From Torreya grandis (lineage: Eukaryota; Streptophyta; Pinopsida; Cupressales; Taxaceae): DNA of 64,000 bases. Shown here piece by piece: positions 22,206 through 34,899 of the stretch (positions are counted from its first letter, which is position 1; every line of letters begins with the position of its first letter). The position numbers were made by a program, and so were the translations under genes. A model generated the notes under the pieces. That model had not been told where the DNA came from. It saw only the letters and a program-made list of their open reading frames with translations, and did not search any database. Location: contig JARHVA010001191.1 in NCBI GenBank assembly GCA_037957365.1, forward strand, positions 941,001 to 1,005,000. The letters are read 5' to 3'.

Positions 22206-22915
22206 CTTATATGGGTGTCAATGTTGGTTATACTTTGATAAAACTTCTATTAAAACATGCCATTGATTTTATACTTGACTTTACTAGTTGGTTTGTATTT
22301 GAGAACATTGAATACATGATTGTGATTGAAAAATTAGACTTCATGGAATGTTGGATGTGCATACTTGCACATGGAACTTACTTATAAAGTTTGGAAGCTA
22401 ATATTTGTTTTGTCTATTATCATTTTTTAATGAAATATTGGAAAAATATATATAATATATAATATATAATTACACACTCTTTATGTACTAATGCCCTATT
22501 CTAGGAGGTAGAGTATAGGAATTTGAGTCCTATTTCAAGTAGTAATTTCCATGGATTTTTGTAGAGTAATTGGAAAGTAGAATTTATATTATGTGTTCAC
22601 TATAATCACTATGCTAATGCATGCAAGGCATTGAAATAAGGTTATATTTTTATGCATGGTTCTCTTGTATTTGGTGGGTAAAAAAAATTCATGTTATCTC
22701 TCTCTTGATAAAATAGTTAAGTTAAGATGAAATGATTGACATGTGAACATTCTCCTTAGTTGTTTAGTGATAATTATGCTAATGTGAAACCTGTCATGTA
22801 TAAATGTTTTTTTTGGGCTTGAAAAACACTTATTATGTTCCTTCTTGTTAATTACTCATTCAAGTTAATAATATAAGGATCATGAAAACCCATTGAATGT
22901 ATTCATGATTGCTTA
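22206..22915. repeat. Dispersed repeat, copy 1 (LTR-like)
   Basis: It begins TGGGTGTCAATGTTGG near 22214 and ends around CCCATTGAATGTATTCATGA. The same sequence returns in direct orientation at 24860-25375 with indels; shared blocks include ATGCATGCAAGGCATT and GGGCTTGAAAAACACTTAT. A third partial copy with the block around ATTACACACT lies at about 23040-23135. Clean TG/CA ends and TSDs could not be proved. Confidence 0.7.
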
Positions 22916-23042
22916 AACTTGATGGTATCCTTATTCGGGAAGGATTATAAGATCTTAACATGTTCTGTGTTTAAACATGCATCTATCCTTTATGACTTGG
23001 CTCATGTTGAGGGTGGATATAACTACTGCCTTAAATGGTGAT

Positions 23043-23135
23043 ATGAATGCTAGTATTTTTTATGACTATTATCTTTTTAATTTATCAAATATTGTAAAAA
23101 ATCTAATATAGAATTACACACTATCTATGTATTAA
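23043..23135. repeat. Partial third copy of the dispersed repeat
   Basis: About 90 bp alignable to the blocks near 22405-22490 and 24905-24950, centred on GAATTACACACTATCTATG. Confidence 0.6.
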
Positions 23136-23189
23136 TGATTAGTTAAGGAATTTTTTTAATTTGATCGGTAAAAGATGGGTTGAAGGGGC

Positions 23190-24560
23190 CCGTACCCATT
23201 AAAAAAGAGAACTGAAAGATAAGAAGTAAAAAGTGAAAAAAACCTAGTGATATAAAAGGGATAACCTAAATCAGCCAATAATTAGCCAGAAGTCCAAAAA
23301 GAAACCTAAAGTAATAGGGAAAAACAAAGTTAGTCTGATTCAGAATAAGTGATCAGTTACTTGGTTGATGTATTGGCTTTTTTTATTGCATTTACCTCTA
23401 TTCCAGCTTCCAATGAACTACTCCTCATCCTTCTTTGATTTATTCCTTTTGGAATCCAAATGAAGGGATCCTTTTTTATCTTCCTCAAAAACCTAGATGT
23501 CCTCCTCCTCTTTGTCCTTTTGTGTAGATTCATATCTAGGGGTGTGGGTCTCAGGGATCTTGCCATCATTAAAAACAAATTTGTTAACATAGAGAAAATT
23601 ACTAAGCCTATCAAATTCATCTAAGATTTCTCTACATTCTAGATTATAATTTTAGTGTGGAGTTTTGGAGGGAATAATCAACACCCTTGTTAACATCAAC
23701 CCCTAAGATGGATTTTCCTTTAGAGGTGTATGAAGGGCTTCCCAAATCAACATTGTGTTTTTTATGTGCACAAGCAATTAAATCCCCTGATTTTCCTCTT
23801 TGGGTTCTTATTGAAAGGCATTAACTCCTTCCTCCTTTGACTCCTTCTCATTGTTGATGTTAATAGCCTCTGACATGATCTTAGACTAGACTGGTTCCCC
23901 CCATTTGATTAGAATAAAGATGAGTCCCTGGTGGATTAAATCCATAGCTAAATTCTTTTTGAAGTTCAATATAGACACCTCCAATGATTGAAACAAAAAA
24001 AATGAGATACTAATAAAATGACCCTTGAAATGATTCAAGAGTAGGAAATGATGCGAATAGAGAACAATATGTTTTCCTTCCTAAGTGATATATTACATGA
24101 TTTAAAGACATACCTCTAGCCATTTCCTTCTAGGTCAGCATGCATGAAGCCTTTATTGGATTAGGGTTTTGGACTATACTTCTCCTTTTATTTTTTGAAG
24201 AAAATTTGCATGAGCTCCTCCTTGTGGTGCTTGTCTTTGAATGCCTTTAATTTATGGCATTCCATCTTGGTGGTCTATCCTATCAGTTCCTCTATTATCT
24301 GAATCTTCAATCCATGCATTCTCACCTCACAATTATTCTAACCTTGGGAAAAATCCCTTGAAAGTGAAGTATCGTGCCCCACCAGCCATTCCATAAAAGG
24401 GGCTAGCCCCCCTTTGACCATTTTTTGATAGACATGCTCATTATTTTTGATATTAGAATAGGAAATTAACTTGAAGTGGTCTTTGTCCCCTCCCATTTTA
24501 TTTTTGGCTAAGTATTACCTTTACAAATGGCCTGAATAGTGCATTATGTGGAAGAAAAAT
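23190..24560 (-). pseudogene. Decayed coding frame of unknown family between the repeats
   Basis: Reading the minus strand from about 24495, a frame with only scattered TAG/TAA stops gives DHFKLISYSNIKNNEHVYQK, then MVKGGLAPFMEWLVGHDTSL, CEVRMHGLKIQIIEELIG, MECHKLKAFKDKHHKEEL and a Lys-rich tail. An 87-codon open piece (23620-23357) follows further on, with the basic run HKRTKRRRTSRFLRKIKK. The composition (basic, charged, no membrane segments) would suit a nucleic-acid-binding or gag-like protein of a retroelement whose LTRs may be the flanking repeats. I cannot name the family, and function is not inferred. Confidence 0.5.
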
Positions 24561-24859
24561 AATAATGGATGGAGCTATAACCAAACACAAACATGGTTTG
24601 AGATCATGATTGTTTCCACTCATGTAAAGCCTTGGAAATTAAAGCTTTGCACATGTGAAAATCCTTTTACTTAACCCATGATCTTGACATCATAAGTTTA
24701 AACATCATTTCTTTATGTGATGTGTCCTTTTTCATTCTTGACTATTCAAATGATTCATTCTTGATGATTAGTTAGGGCATAATCATTCATTCAACACATA
24801 ATCTATTTAATGGCTTGTGTAATTAGGATGAGATTAGTCTATTATTTTATGGTTAATTT

Positions 24860-25375
24860 GGGTGTCAATGTTGGTTATACTTAAATCAATATTCTATTGA
24901 AACACTCCATTGAAAAAAATCCAATATAGAATTACACACTCTTTATGAACTAATGCTTTATTCTAGGCATTATATATTAAGAGTGTGAGTTTTGTTTCAA
25001 GTAATAATTGGCATGGATTTTTTAGGGTACTTGAAAAGTATTATTTATATTAAAAGTTTACTATATTCACACTAATGCATGCAAGGCATTAAAATAAGGT
25101 TATATTTTTATTCATGGTTCCCTTGTATTTGGTTTGTAAATACTTTACATGCTAATTCTCTCTTCCTAACATTGTTAAGTTAAGATGAAATTAATGGTAT
25201 GTGAAATTTCTCCTCAATTGTTTGGTAATAATTGTGCTAGTTTTAACCTACCATGTATAAGTGTTTCTTGTGGGCTTGAAAAACACTTATTGTGTTCATT
25301 TTTGTTGATAACTCAATCAAGTTAATAATAGAAGGATTATATAAACCCATTGATTGTATTCATGATTTCTTCAAG
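24860..25375. repeat. Dispersed repeat, copy 2 (LTR-like)
   Basis: Direct repeat of 22206-22915, shorter by about 190 bp. It begins GGGTGTCAATGTTGGTTATAC and ends CCCATTGATTGTATTCATGA. Confidence 0.7.
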
Positions 25376-26005
25376 GAATTAATGTTTTGGAGTTGGAGTT
25401 TTATTGAATAGTGTTTAACTATGATAAGTTAAATGCATAAGATGTGAGGTGTTTTATGGTATACCCTATTATGTTGTAATCACTCAATTTATTTATATAA
25501 TTTTGGAATTATAGGAAATATAATAATTTAAGGAGATAATTATTAAATAACCTAGTATTAGTTAACATTTGAAAGTTTTCATTAATAGCCTTATATGCAA
25601 TCTGTTAAGGCAATGTAATGTAAAGATGCACATTTTAATATTTTTATTTGTTTGAATTCTCTAAGGATAACCCTATCAAAGTGTTAAGGTTAGGATGTGC
25701 CAAATTATTTTCATTAACATGAGATGATTATATGAGTCTTTAGGGTGCTTATGTTTTACAAATGTTTTCCTTTTTTACATAGGATTATGGATAACATATA
25801 TGTCTTTTGTATATATTTTCGCTATGATATGAGTAATTCATGTTTAAAATATGTGTATATTATATATGTTCTGAGGAAAGAAATGATAACCTTTAAGTAT
25901 GCTCTAATTACTTAAGGTAGAAAATAAAACAATTCATACTATGTAGCTCTTATTCATGCTCTTATGACTCTTTTTAATCAAAATGTAGAGAATGTGGTTG
26001 TGTAA
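25376..26005. other. No gene; may include the unplaced start of the next LTR
   Basis: AT-rich. The left end of the following gypsy LTR could lie within this stretch but is not fixed by sequence similarity. Confidence 0.45.
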
Positions 26006-26550
26006 AGAAATTATGTTGGTAGATTAACGTGGATTGTAAAGATGCATAGGATATTTGTCTGATTTTTATGCATTCCTCACTCATTTTATTGTTGTATAGC
26101 ATATTTTGTCTTATCTTCATGAGTTGTAATAAGCTAGAATATGAAGAGACTTCACTTTTGGCACAAAGTATGAGAAAAAAATGAACAATCATAGATTGGA
26201 AATGTCTGTATATACTTTTTTGTCAGAAGAAAAGGGTTCCAATTTTAGAAGAGATCAATATAGATTATCCAGTTATGGTTACCTGTATGATTTCTTGTTA
26301 TGTTCCTTTTATGTGCTTTCATGTGTAATGCCTTGGTTACTTTCTACCTAAACTATTCTGAATGCATTATTTTAGTTTATACAATACCGATTATTCTAAA
26401 AAATTTCAATAATGCATAATAATTAATGCATCTTACATTTATGTCATCTAATTTCTTTTATTTTATGATAAAATATTTTACGCACATGAGGTATCTCACA
26501 TCTATCCTCATCCTTAGCATGTTCTGATGCTTCAAGAACCTCTGCTAATA
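26006..26550 (+). repeat. 5' LTR (alignable part) of large gypsy element
   Basis: Colinear with 38995-39537. Shared blocks include GGTTCCAATTTTAGAAGAG, GATCAATATAGATTATC and GCTTCAAGAACCTCTGCTAA at the inner end. The true start may be further left. Confidence 0.85.
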
Positions 26551-27940
26551 ATAGATTAGTGAGTGTGGAAACTCTTTTTAGAGGAAATTATGCTAAGATG
26601 GTTACCAGGGTAGAGATATATTGAGATATGGTTAGATCAAAGGATATGTAATTTTTTAGAAGAATCAAGAATGACTAGTCTTACAATTTAGGATATCATT
26701 CAAGAGCATATTAATAGACAAATTTACAAAATATTCTAGTCGAGTTACCTAAATTAATAGCTAATTGGTTATCATTGTTGGAATATTATTACTTTAGACC
26801 AAGGATGGAAGAAATTATAAGCTAGATTGAAGAAAAGATAAACCTATTATAGAGATTAAAAACCATTTGGACAAGAGCAATAGATCATTAGGTTACTACT
26901 ATAGTAGATGGATATATAACTAAATTTTCAATGTGAGGATACATAGATTTTAGAGATACAAAGGACTTGTTCATTAGAGGAATTCAAGGGAAATTTTTGT
27001 AATGACTACCTATCCTAGTGAAGATGTTAGTTGTGAACAAGGCCATAGTACCTACTCCAGCCAATATGGATTAGTCACTTTGGGCATATGGGGGTCTTTG
27101 TGACATGATAATGAATTATGATTAGATGAGAAAATAAGGCTTGGACCTAAATCTAGAATGGAGACATGAGGAAAGAAGAGTTAGAAGAAGAATCTAGATT
27201 TAGAACATGAGCTCCAACAAAAAAATAGATGGATTAAATAAAAATACCTACGTAGCTATTAGTAGAGTTAAGAGTAGCAGTAAAATAGTTGAATAATGAG
27301 TAGGAAGGAGTGATGAATGAAAATAAAACAATATAATGAATAATGAAGAAAAAAGAAATATGAGATGAAAGAAGAAGAAGATGAATGCTAGTAGAAAGAA
27401 AAAATCAATGAAGAACAAGAGGAAGAAGAGATGTTCAAAGATGAAGATGAGAATAGTGTAGAGGTATATTAGTTAGTTGATAGAGTAGTGCATATATACA
27501 CTAATGGGTATTACCAAAAGAAGTACAATAAGTATTAATAAAATAAGTAGGACAAAGTTATAGAGTAATCATAGGTTTAGGCATGAAAAGAAAAGAAGTC
27601 AAGAAAGAATCATTCACTAGAAGAGTACACATCCCCATAGCCTAATTTGTTATATTTTAGTAAAATTTTCAACCAGAAGGATAGAAAAATAGTAGTTTTG
27701 AAGGTCCATTTTTAGATCAAGTGTATTGATGGGGTAGTAAAATTGAAACAACCTCAACTCATAAGGATTTGAAAGCTATAGGGTTCATTGAAATCAAGCA
27801 GATAAAAGTAGAAAATATAGAAAAGTAGAGTGCATAGATAAACTCCCCTAGTTTGTAGGTAAATATTCTTAGTGAATAGGTAGGATTGCACATAATTTAT
27901 CTTCCCACTATAATAGCTTTACAATAGATCCCCTCGACAC
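26551..27940 (+). other. 5' untranslated region and N-terminal gag of large gypsy element
   Basis: No PBS could be recognised after the LTR. From about 26560 degenerate frames are charged and Glu/Lys-rich around 27150-27450. They probably include the N-terminal gag or its leader, but no motif is secure. Confidence 0.45.
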
Positions 27941-27949
27941 TAGTTTATA

Positions 27950-29580
27950 ATATGGGTACCTTAGGAGCATTTATAAACTGAGTGCCATATGATAGGTCTG
28001 TAGACCCTGAGTAGTACTTACTAACATGTGAGATGAAATGTCAAGCTAAAGGTATTAATGATGAGGTTATAAATAAGTGTAAACTGATTGGGGTATTAAA
28101 TAGAGGAGTATTTGAGTTTATATATGGTAAATATATCAGTCGAGCAAATCTATAGCATGTGAAGGAGTGACTTATCACATAATTTAAAATAAATAAATGT
28201 ACAAGTTAGATTATTCAAGACCTAAAGGATATTAGGTAGAAGTCAAGAGAATTAGTCTATGATTATGATCATAGGTTATTAGATGTTATGAATAAGGTGG
28301 AGTTTGCCTTAGAAGATAAAGGTAAAGCTACATGATTTGTCAAAAGACTGCACTCCAAGATCAGGTTTGCTATAGTGTAGACTCAATTTGCTACTAAGGT
28401 AGATGCTAAAGCTACTACCATTCAAGTGGAGTAAATTAAATATTATGGGGACGCTCCCATAGTGGGTTCTAAGATTTAAAATACATTACAAGATTTTATG
28501 AAGAGGATAAAATAGTATAATGTAGTAGATGAGTCTATGGTACATGAAGTGTGGGAAAAAAGGACATCACATGAATGATTGTCCTAAGATTAAGATATGT
28601 TTATATCAAATATATAGAATAGTGGGGCACACAACAATGCAGTACTACCTCCTACAATCATATGCAAAAAACCATAGAGTTTGTATTACAATTTTTATAA
28701 ATTACACAATCATGATGAAAATAATTATAGGTATTTGCCAGAGATCAAAGAAGATATTACAAAGATTGTATTCACCATTGCTACATAGCAAGTGTCTTGA
28801 ATGAATAAGATGATTCTATGCCCATAGGTCATTAAGTTTTACAACCCAAATAGGTCTGTAATGGATTCCTATCTCATCTTAGTATCATCCTCAAGGTCTG
28901 GTCAGATGGACTCCTCCTTCACCAAGTTGGACACCACCATAATCACAATACCATTACTCAGTACCTTGGAATATGATAAAGACATAACAATAGCAAACTA
29001 GTTAGACTATTCCAATTAAACAACAATATGGGATTGGAGATAATACCCAACAACATCAAAACTAAAATACAACATGATAATAGGGAGGTTATAGAGGAGG
29101 TTATTAGTATAACAAATAAGGATCTAAGTGAAGATACATAAGGGGTTATCAAACTGGTAGAGGAAATAATTATCAATGCCCTCCTTTATAATGTTAATTA
29201 TGTGGAGAGTATAACCATTTGCAACATAATCATCCTTTGAATCCCTAAAGACATAGTTATTGTGCATATTATAGGGTATATGAGTAGCATGAGACAAAAG
29301 ACTATCCTATTTTTTAAAATAAAAGACCATTAAGAATGTTAACATGGTGAATGTGCAACCTAAGGAGGATGCATTTATAAATGCCATTCTGAGACACTAA
29401 CACACAAAGAGAGAATTGCCTCCTCTCAAAATGTCTTAGGACTAAGGAAACTGGAAAGTGAAATAGGAAAAATACTAGGACCCATTTGTATAAAAGAGCT
29501 TGATGTATGAAGTTGCATAGATGTTGAAGAATATTGAATACCAAACCAATGCTAAAAGAGATGATGTAGAAGTAGATTCC
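27950..29580 (+). pseudogene. gag: gag of large gypsy element with three zinc knuckles
   Basis: Near 28080-28380 a capsid-like frame reads FEFIYGKYISRANLQHVKE, LITQFKINKCTSQIIQDLK, VYDYDHRLLDVMNKVEFALE and KIRFAIVQTQFATKVDA. A first zinc knuckle (about 28540) reads YMKCGKKGHHMNDCP, with its first Cys now Tyr. After a Gly/Arg/Gln-rich linker (about 29090-29180, RGGY-like) come two more knuckle-like units: C-stop-LCGEYNHLQHNHP (about 29195) and CAYYRVYE-stop-HETKDYP (about 29260). Frame changes and stops occur throughout. The multiple knuckles mean this gag probably bound nucleic acid through an extended C-terminal region. Confidence 0.75.
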
Positions 29581-30240
29581 AAAATGTATGGTCAAATTGT
29601 GTGCATTATATGATAGGATGAAGTTGTTATTACACTAATAGATTTACTAAAGCTGTTAAGTATACTACATAATGAAGACATTTCTTATAAAATTACAAAT
29701 TTTCTAGATATTTTTCTAGAATGTGTGTAGTGAGGGCAACAAAAGACAAAAAAACTTATTTGGCATGTAAAACTAAAGAATCCATGGGTTTTAGATGCAT
29801 GAATCAACATTGAAGTTACATGATATGAAATTCTAAATATTATCTTTGATTTTAGTTGTGTGGTTAACATGATCCCTATGTCTACATGGAAGGTGATTGG
29901 GTGGTCAATTCTTAGTTACAACCTAGTGACTCTAAGTTTAGTAGACTATGGAAGAGTTAAAACCATTGTCCAATTAAAATATATTGAGATCAAAGTCATA
30001 GAACTAAGCATGTGAGGTGACTTTGAAGTCATTAACATGAAGATAACAAAAACTCATTATATTGGGCTGATTGGCAAGAAATTGGCATATGATGGTAAGA
30101 TAACTATCAATATTATGTAAAATTATTTAGAGGCATATTAGGAAGACAATATTGTAGTCATTCATATAAATAAGGTGCATAAACCCTTCATCATTATGAC
30201 TGAACTAAATTCTCCTTATGTTGATAATAAACTAGCTGGA
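29581..30240 (+). pseudogene. pol: Protease-like region of large gypsy element
   Basis: The frame around 29640-30120 resembles a degenerate aspartic protease of plant gypsy type: PWVLDA, then IIFDFSCVVNMIPMSTWKVI (the position of the D-x-G followed by the NIMP-STW strand), then LVDYGRVKTIVQLKYIEIKV. The catalytic triplet is not preserved. Confidence 0.5.
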
Positions 30241-31550
30241 TGAAGGTAAACTCTGAGGAGAATCCAAAACCTCTACATGTAGCTGAGTGTGATTTATTGT
30301 ATGGGTATAATAAACCTCAAGTGTAGTTTTTACTCACTAAATAGTTGAAGACATCTAAATAATGAAATCCTAAACTAGTAATTACTCAACCATTGAAACC
30401 TCAAATTATCATAGAATATTGTGTGTTCATGTCTCCTAAATCACTTACTCACTCAAGAATTGATTTTATCTATCAAGCATATGATCATATACAGGATTAT
30501 ATAGTGCTAACCAAATAAGGCACCTTGCTTTGGGAAATAAATTCATTTATGAGTGGAGACTCAGATATGCATCTACTCAACTGGGCTCATGGTGATCATG
30601 AACTCTAACTTATGAGAATGGTCTTCGCTAATGAAAGACTTCCTCCATACTTTATGATTGAGGATATCCATCAATTCATTATAAACCTATAAAATCATTT
30701 ACCTATGATCATTCAACAAGTTAGTGCCTTGAATTATGATTTGAAGGGAGTTGTAGTGACATGGTGGACAATTCATAGAAATAATCAAGTTGATTGGGAT
30801 GATGTGTGCAAACTTATGATTAGTAGGTTTTAACTACCATAGGTAATTAGAAGTAACTGCCCTTTATTTTAGGAAGGTGAGTGACCTAAAATCCATATCC
30901 GTAAAATTTTTGAGGTTTGGAATAAATAATGTGTATCACCTAAGTACTAGGTTCATATATTTCATTACACACTTTCCCCTTTACCATTAGCTTGGTATAT
31001 GCATCAAGAACGCAGGAGTGAGATAAAGCACTAGGTGTAGGTTCAAAGTGATTTCATATAGAATTTTGTGTTTGAAGATGTGAATCATGTGGTTCATAAT
31101 GCACTATTCAAAATCAAATGTTTCCTATGTCATGGTTGCATAGAGACTTTAAGCACCATGATGGAGTCCATTGAGCAAAAGAGTGTAACCTATGATCTGA
31201 ATACATCACTAAGAAGATATAAAGATACCAAGATGGAAGAATAATATCTTATGTATTCATTCCACCAAATAAAGGATGAAGTGAAGGAAACTAAAGATTT
31301 AGATATTGATAGTGATATATATCTAATTGATTTATTCGTACCTGAATGGCTAGTAGAACCATTAAAGGATCTAGTCGCAGGACCCATTAAAAAAGAAAAG
31401 TTGTGAAACATATAGATTATAGAGCAAGAAGGGAAAATAATGTTGCAAGGATATATTACTAAGAAAAAGTGCAATATTTATTAGAAACCTATTAAAAATC
31501 ATTTAGAAAACATCAAAAGTGAAGAGATTCCTAAATTGGCACATATGGGT
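30241..31550 (+). pseudogene. Linker between protease and RT, with second gag-like block
   Basis: The frame is coding-like but of unknown role. Near 30690-30830 it reads QQVSALNYDLKGVVVTWW, then DWDDVCKLMISRF, which resembles a capsid (W-x(n)-W-x(3)-K/R-x(3)-RF) rather than RT. Downstream, 31190-31400 is acidic (VKETKDLDIDSDIYLIDLF). It may be a nested remnant or a lineage-specific insertion. Confidence 0.45.
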
Positions 31551-31559
31551 GATTAATGG

Positions 31560-32980
31560 ACTGGATCCTAAGTTTCATAAGCTATGAAACTCCTACGTGA
31601 TTATCAAGATGTGTTTCCCACAAAAAATTTCAGAATTCAGAGGAGTAGATCCTTTCCTAGGTGAAATACATACCAAGATCAAGGAGTGTATATGATCCAT
31701 AAAGAAAAGGTCATATAAGTTAAATCCAAACATGAAGTTGAAAGTGAACGCTGAACTAGATACAATGCAAGAAGTAGGTATAATCTATCCTATAGAAAAG
31801 GTAGATTGGGTTACTCCCATGATATTACAACATAAGAAAATAGGGGAGATTAGAGTATATAGTGAATATCGATGTTTGAATGATGCATGTGTGAAAGATC
31901 CATTTTTTATTCCCTTCATAGAAGAAGTTTTGGAATCTATCATAGTTCATGAAGTTTACTCCTTCATAAATGGGTTTAGTGGGTATCATAAAATACCCAT
32001 CACATAAGAAGACAAAGCTAAAATAAAAATTTCCATAGAATGGGGATCTTTTACATACAAGGTAATGCCTTTTGGCCTCAAGAATACACCTACATGTTTT
32101 TCAAGAGCTGTAGTGACTATCTTTAAGGATTCCATTCATTACTTCCTAAAAGATTATCTAGATGATTGGGTAGTCTTCTCTTTATTTAAATATCACTTAT
32201 CCAAGTTGTGCCTCATGATAGAACACTGTCAAGTTTGAAAAAGTGCTTATTTTTTACACCTTTTAGTGTCCTACTAGGTCATGTGGTGTGAAGTGAAGGG
32301 ATTTTGGTGGACTAGGCCAAAATCATAGTCATTATTAGTATTACCTCACCAGTTAGCTTAACTAAAGTGTGATCCCTTATTGGCCACATAGGTTACTATC
32401 ACAATTTCATCAAGAGATATGCATCCATTTCTTACCCGTTAGAGTATTTTCTATGTATAGGTACAAAGTTTTTTTGGACCTATGAGTGTCAAGTAACTTA
32501 CATAAAACTAAAGTAGAGATTGGTCACTACTATTATAATATTTCATATTAGAATAAGACCTTTATGTTCACATTTATGCGTTTGGTATTGTAGTGGTGTT
32601 GTGCTTACACAGTCAAGAGATGGTAGACTAGACCACCCCATACATTTTGTGAGCTAAAAGTTATTTGATGTAGAAAATAATTACACAACAACTAAAAGGG
32701 AAGTACTGGATATAGTCTTTGCACTGTAGAAATTTAGACATTATCTTCTTGCAACACCATTTGAAGTTTTCACAGATAATCAAGCTTTGTGTTACCTAGT
32801 CAATAACCTTATGCTCGAAGGATAAATTTCAAGATGGCTGATGCCATTTCAAAAATTCTAATTTCATATCAATGTCCAGCTAGATAGAGAAAATGTTGGG
32901 TTGGATCATCTTATATGCATCATAAATGGGGAGGATCCATAGGAACTACATGAAGATTCTACTGATGCCAATCTATTTTG
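31560..32980 (+). pseudogene. pol: Reverse transcriptase and RNase H of large gypsy element
   Basis: RT begins near 31580 (LLRDYQDVFPTK). It contains an open 91-codon piece (31732-32007) with AELDTMQEVGIIYPIE, VYSEYRCLNDACVKDPF and FINGFSGYHKI, where the catalytic Asp of the usual DGFSGY is Asn. MPFGLKNTPTCFSRA follows near 32067. YLDDWVVFSLFKYHL near 32155 keeps the catalytic DD. RNase H is readable from about 32560, with HPIHFVS, NNYTTTKREVLDIVFAL, FRHYLLATPFEVFTDNQALC and RENVGLDHL. Stops are mostly at former Gln or Trp codons. Confidence 0.88.
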
Positions 32981-33099
32981 AGTTTTTGTGATACCTAAGA
33001 ATTTAAAAGAAATTGCTAATTTATTATAACAAGGGTTATTCCTTGTGTACTATGGACAAAGAGAAAATAATCAATTTATCACCATAGCTTTGCCAAATA

Positions 33100-34270
33100 T
33101 GATTATAAATGGGATCTTGTATCATATGGGGAAGGATGAATTACTATGCATGATAATTTTAGAACATGAACATTTATAGATCTTACAATTATTACACCAA
33201 GGTATAACAGGAGGTCATTTTGTCAAAGAAACTACTTCACAAAAACTATTACAGAGTGGATTATGGTAGTTGGATCTTTTTCAAGATGCACATAGAATGG
33301 CATAACATTGTGATGTATGTTAACAAATGGGTGTGCCATACCAGAATGATGAAATTCACTAACATCCTTTATTATCTGAATAGCCTTTTAAATAATGGGG
33401 CATCAATTTTGGAGGACTTATCAATCTCCCATATAAATGCAATAAATCTCAATATATTATCATTGAAACATATTACTTAACCAAATGGGTTGAAGTTACT
33501 ATGACACCTAGATGTGGGGTGAAGGATTTATAAAAGTTCCTTTACAAGAATATTATCACATAATTTGGATGCCCCATCAATCTCATCAGTGATCAAGGGA
33601 CACACTTCCTAAATAATACTATCAAAGCTCTTATTGAATAATTCATGATTTTCCATCATTAAAGTATTGCATACCATCCACAAGCTAATGGATAAGCTAA
33701 GGCTTCTAATAAAGTGTTGGGAAAGATGTTGACAAATATCTAGGATGTTAAGAGGGATGATTGGGAAGATAACATTCTTGTGATTCTTTGGCCTTATTGA
33801 ATGCACTATAAGAGGGCTACAAGTTTTACTCCATTATAATTGGTTATGTGCTTGAAAAAATAATTCTTATGGATTATCTGGTACCCAATTTTGCCTTGTA
33901 ATGGTTATGAGAATATGAGATCATGAGTCTCTCACAAACAGGCTTCTCAAAATAAATTAGATGGATGAGTATTGATGTAGAGCATCTTAGACACAAGAAG
34001 TTCATGAGAAAATTAAAAAAGCATGGCATGACAAGAACTTGTGACATAAAGAATTCCACAAAGATCAACCAATTTTGTTATATGATTATCACTTCAGAGT
34101 ATTTTTGAGTAAATTATAGATCAGGTGGAAAGGGCCTTACATTATACACAAAATATCATAGCAAGGAACTATTATTTTGATAAATCTATAGGGAACCATC
34201 ATGCCAGGGTGGGTGAATGGTTGTAGGCTTAATTCCTACCACCAATAGTATTAATTGATATCTTTTTTAC
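33100..34270 (+). pseudogene. pol: Integrase of large gypsy element
   Basis: The zinc-binding start is seen near 33190 (LLHQGITGGHF) and the CDVC...C region follows near 33310. In the core, YIIIETYYLTKWVEV (about 33450) has lost the first Asp to Glu/Thr context. ISDQGTHFLNNTI (second Asp, about 33590) and YHPQANG-stop-AKASNKVLG with a downstream replacement of the Glu region (about 33670) follow. The C-terminal domain is only partly readable to about 34250. Confidence 0.85.
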
Positions 34271-34343
34271 AAAAGAGTGGGTGTTGAATATCATCAAATA
34301 GATTAGGATTTCCAATTTCTAAATGTTTTTTTTTGTGTTTATT

Positions 34344-34370
34344 TGTGTGTGTGTGTGTGTGTGTGTGTGT
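34344..34370. repeat. (TG)n microsatellite
   Basis: About 13 TG units just downstream of integrase. Confidence 0.95.
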
Positions 34371-34899
34371 TCATAGGTTAGATGATCTCTTCACTATCCT
34401 TTAGAAACATGATAAGAATTATAGCATGCAACACGTGTGTAGAATAATTTAGGTGTGTCATTTATGACAATAAAAGAGAAAGAAAGCAATTAAGTCTAGG
34501 AAATGTATGGTCAAATCACATCACCCAAGATCTTAGTTGTATAATGGTCATCCTAAGAAGTTAATGCCAAAGACTAGGCTTGATTGATCTAATATTCACC
34601 AAATTAGTGGCTGGTAAATTTTCATTAGTACATTCCCTAGTATAGACAAAAAATAATATAATGGCATATGTAATACATGTGCTAATAACTAACTGCCTTT
34701 GTTTCTAGACCGGATAAGATTTGCCACATCAACATTTAAATTGATATCAAAAAGACAACTTGGTGTGGATTTTACAAAAAAATGAAGAGGTGAAAAATCT
34801 ATAAAGGCATAAGGTTGTAAACTGAGTCTACATTTCATTGATATAACCATTTTATGAGATGAAGTTCTAGAGTCGAGCTAACTTATCAAGCACATAAAG

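Noticed and set aside
22922..22942. PBS-like TGGTATCCTTATTCGGG after dispersed repeat copy 1
   Set aside because: Only the first seven bases match an initiator-Met PBS, and it would require an orientation opposite to the decayed gene.
25758..25762. acaaa before a TG as possible left TSD of the large gypsy element (acaaa also follows the shared end of the right LTR)
   Set aside because: The sequence after this TG does not align with the start of the right LTR, so the match is probably chance.
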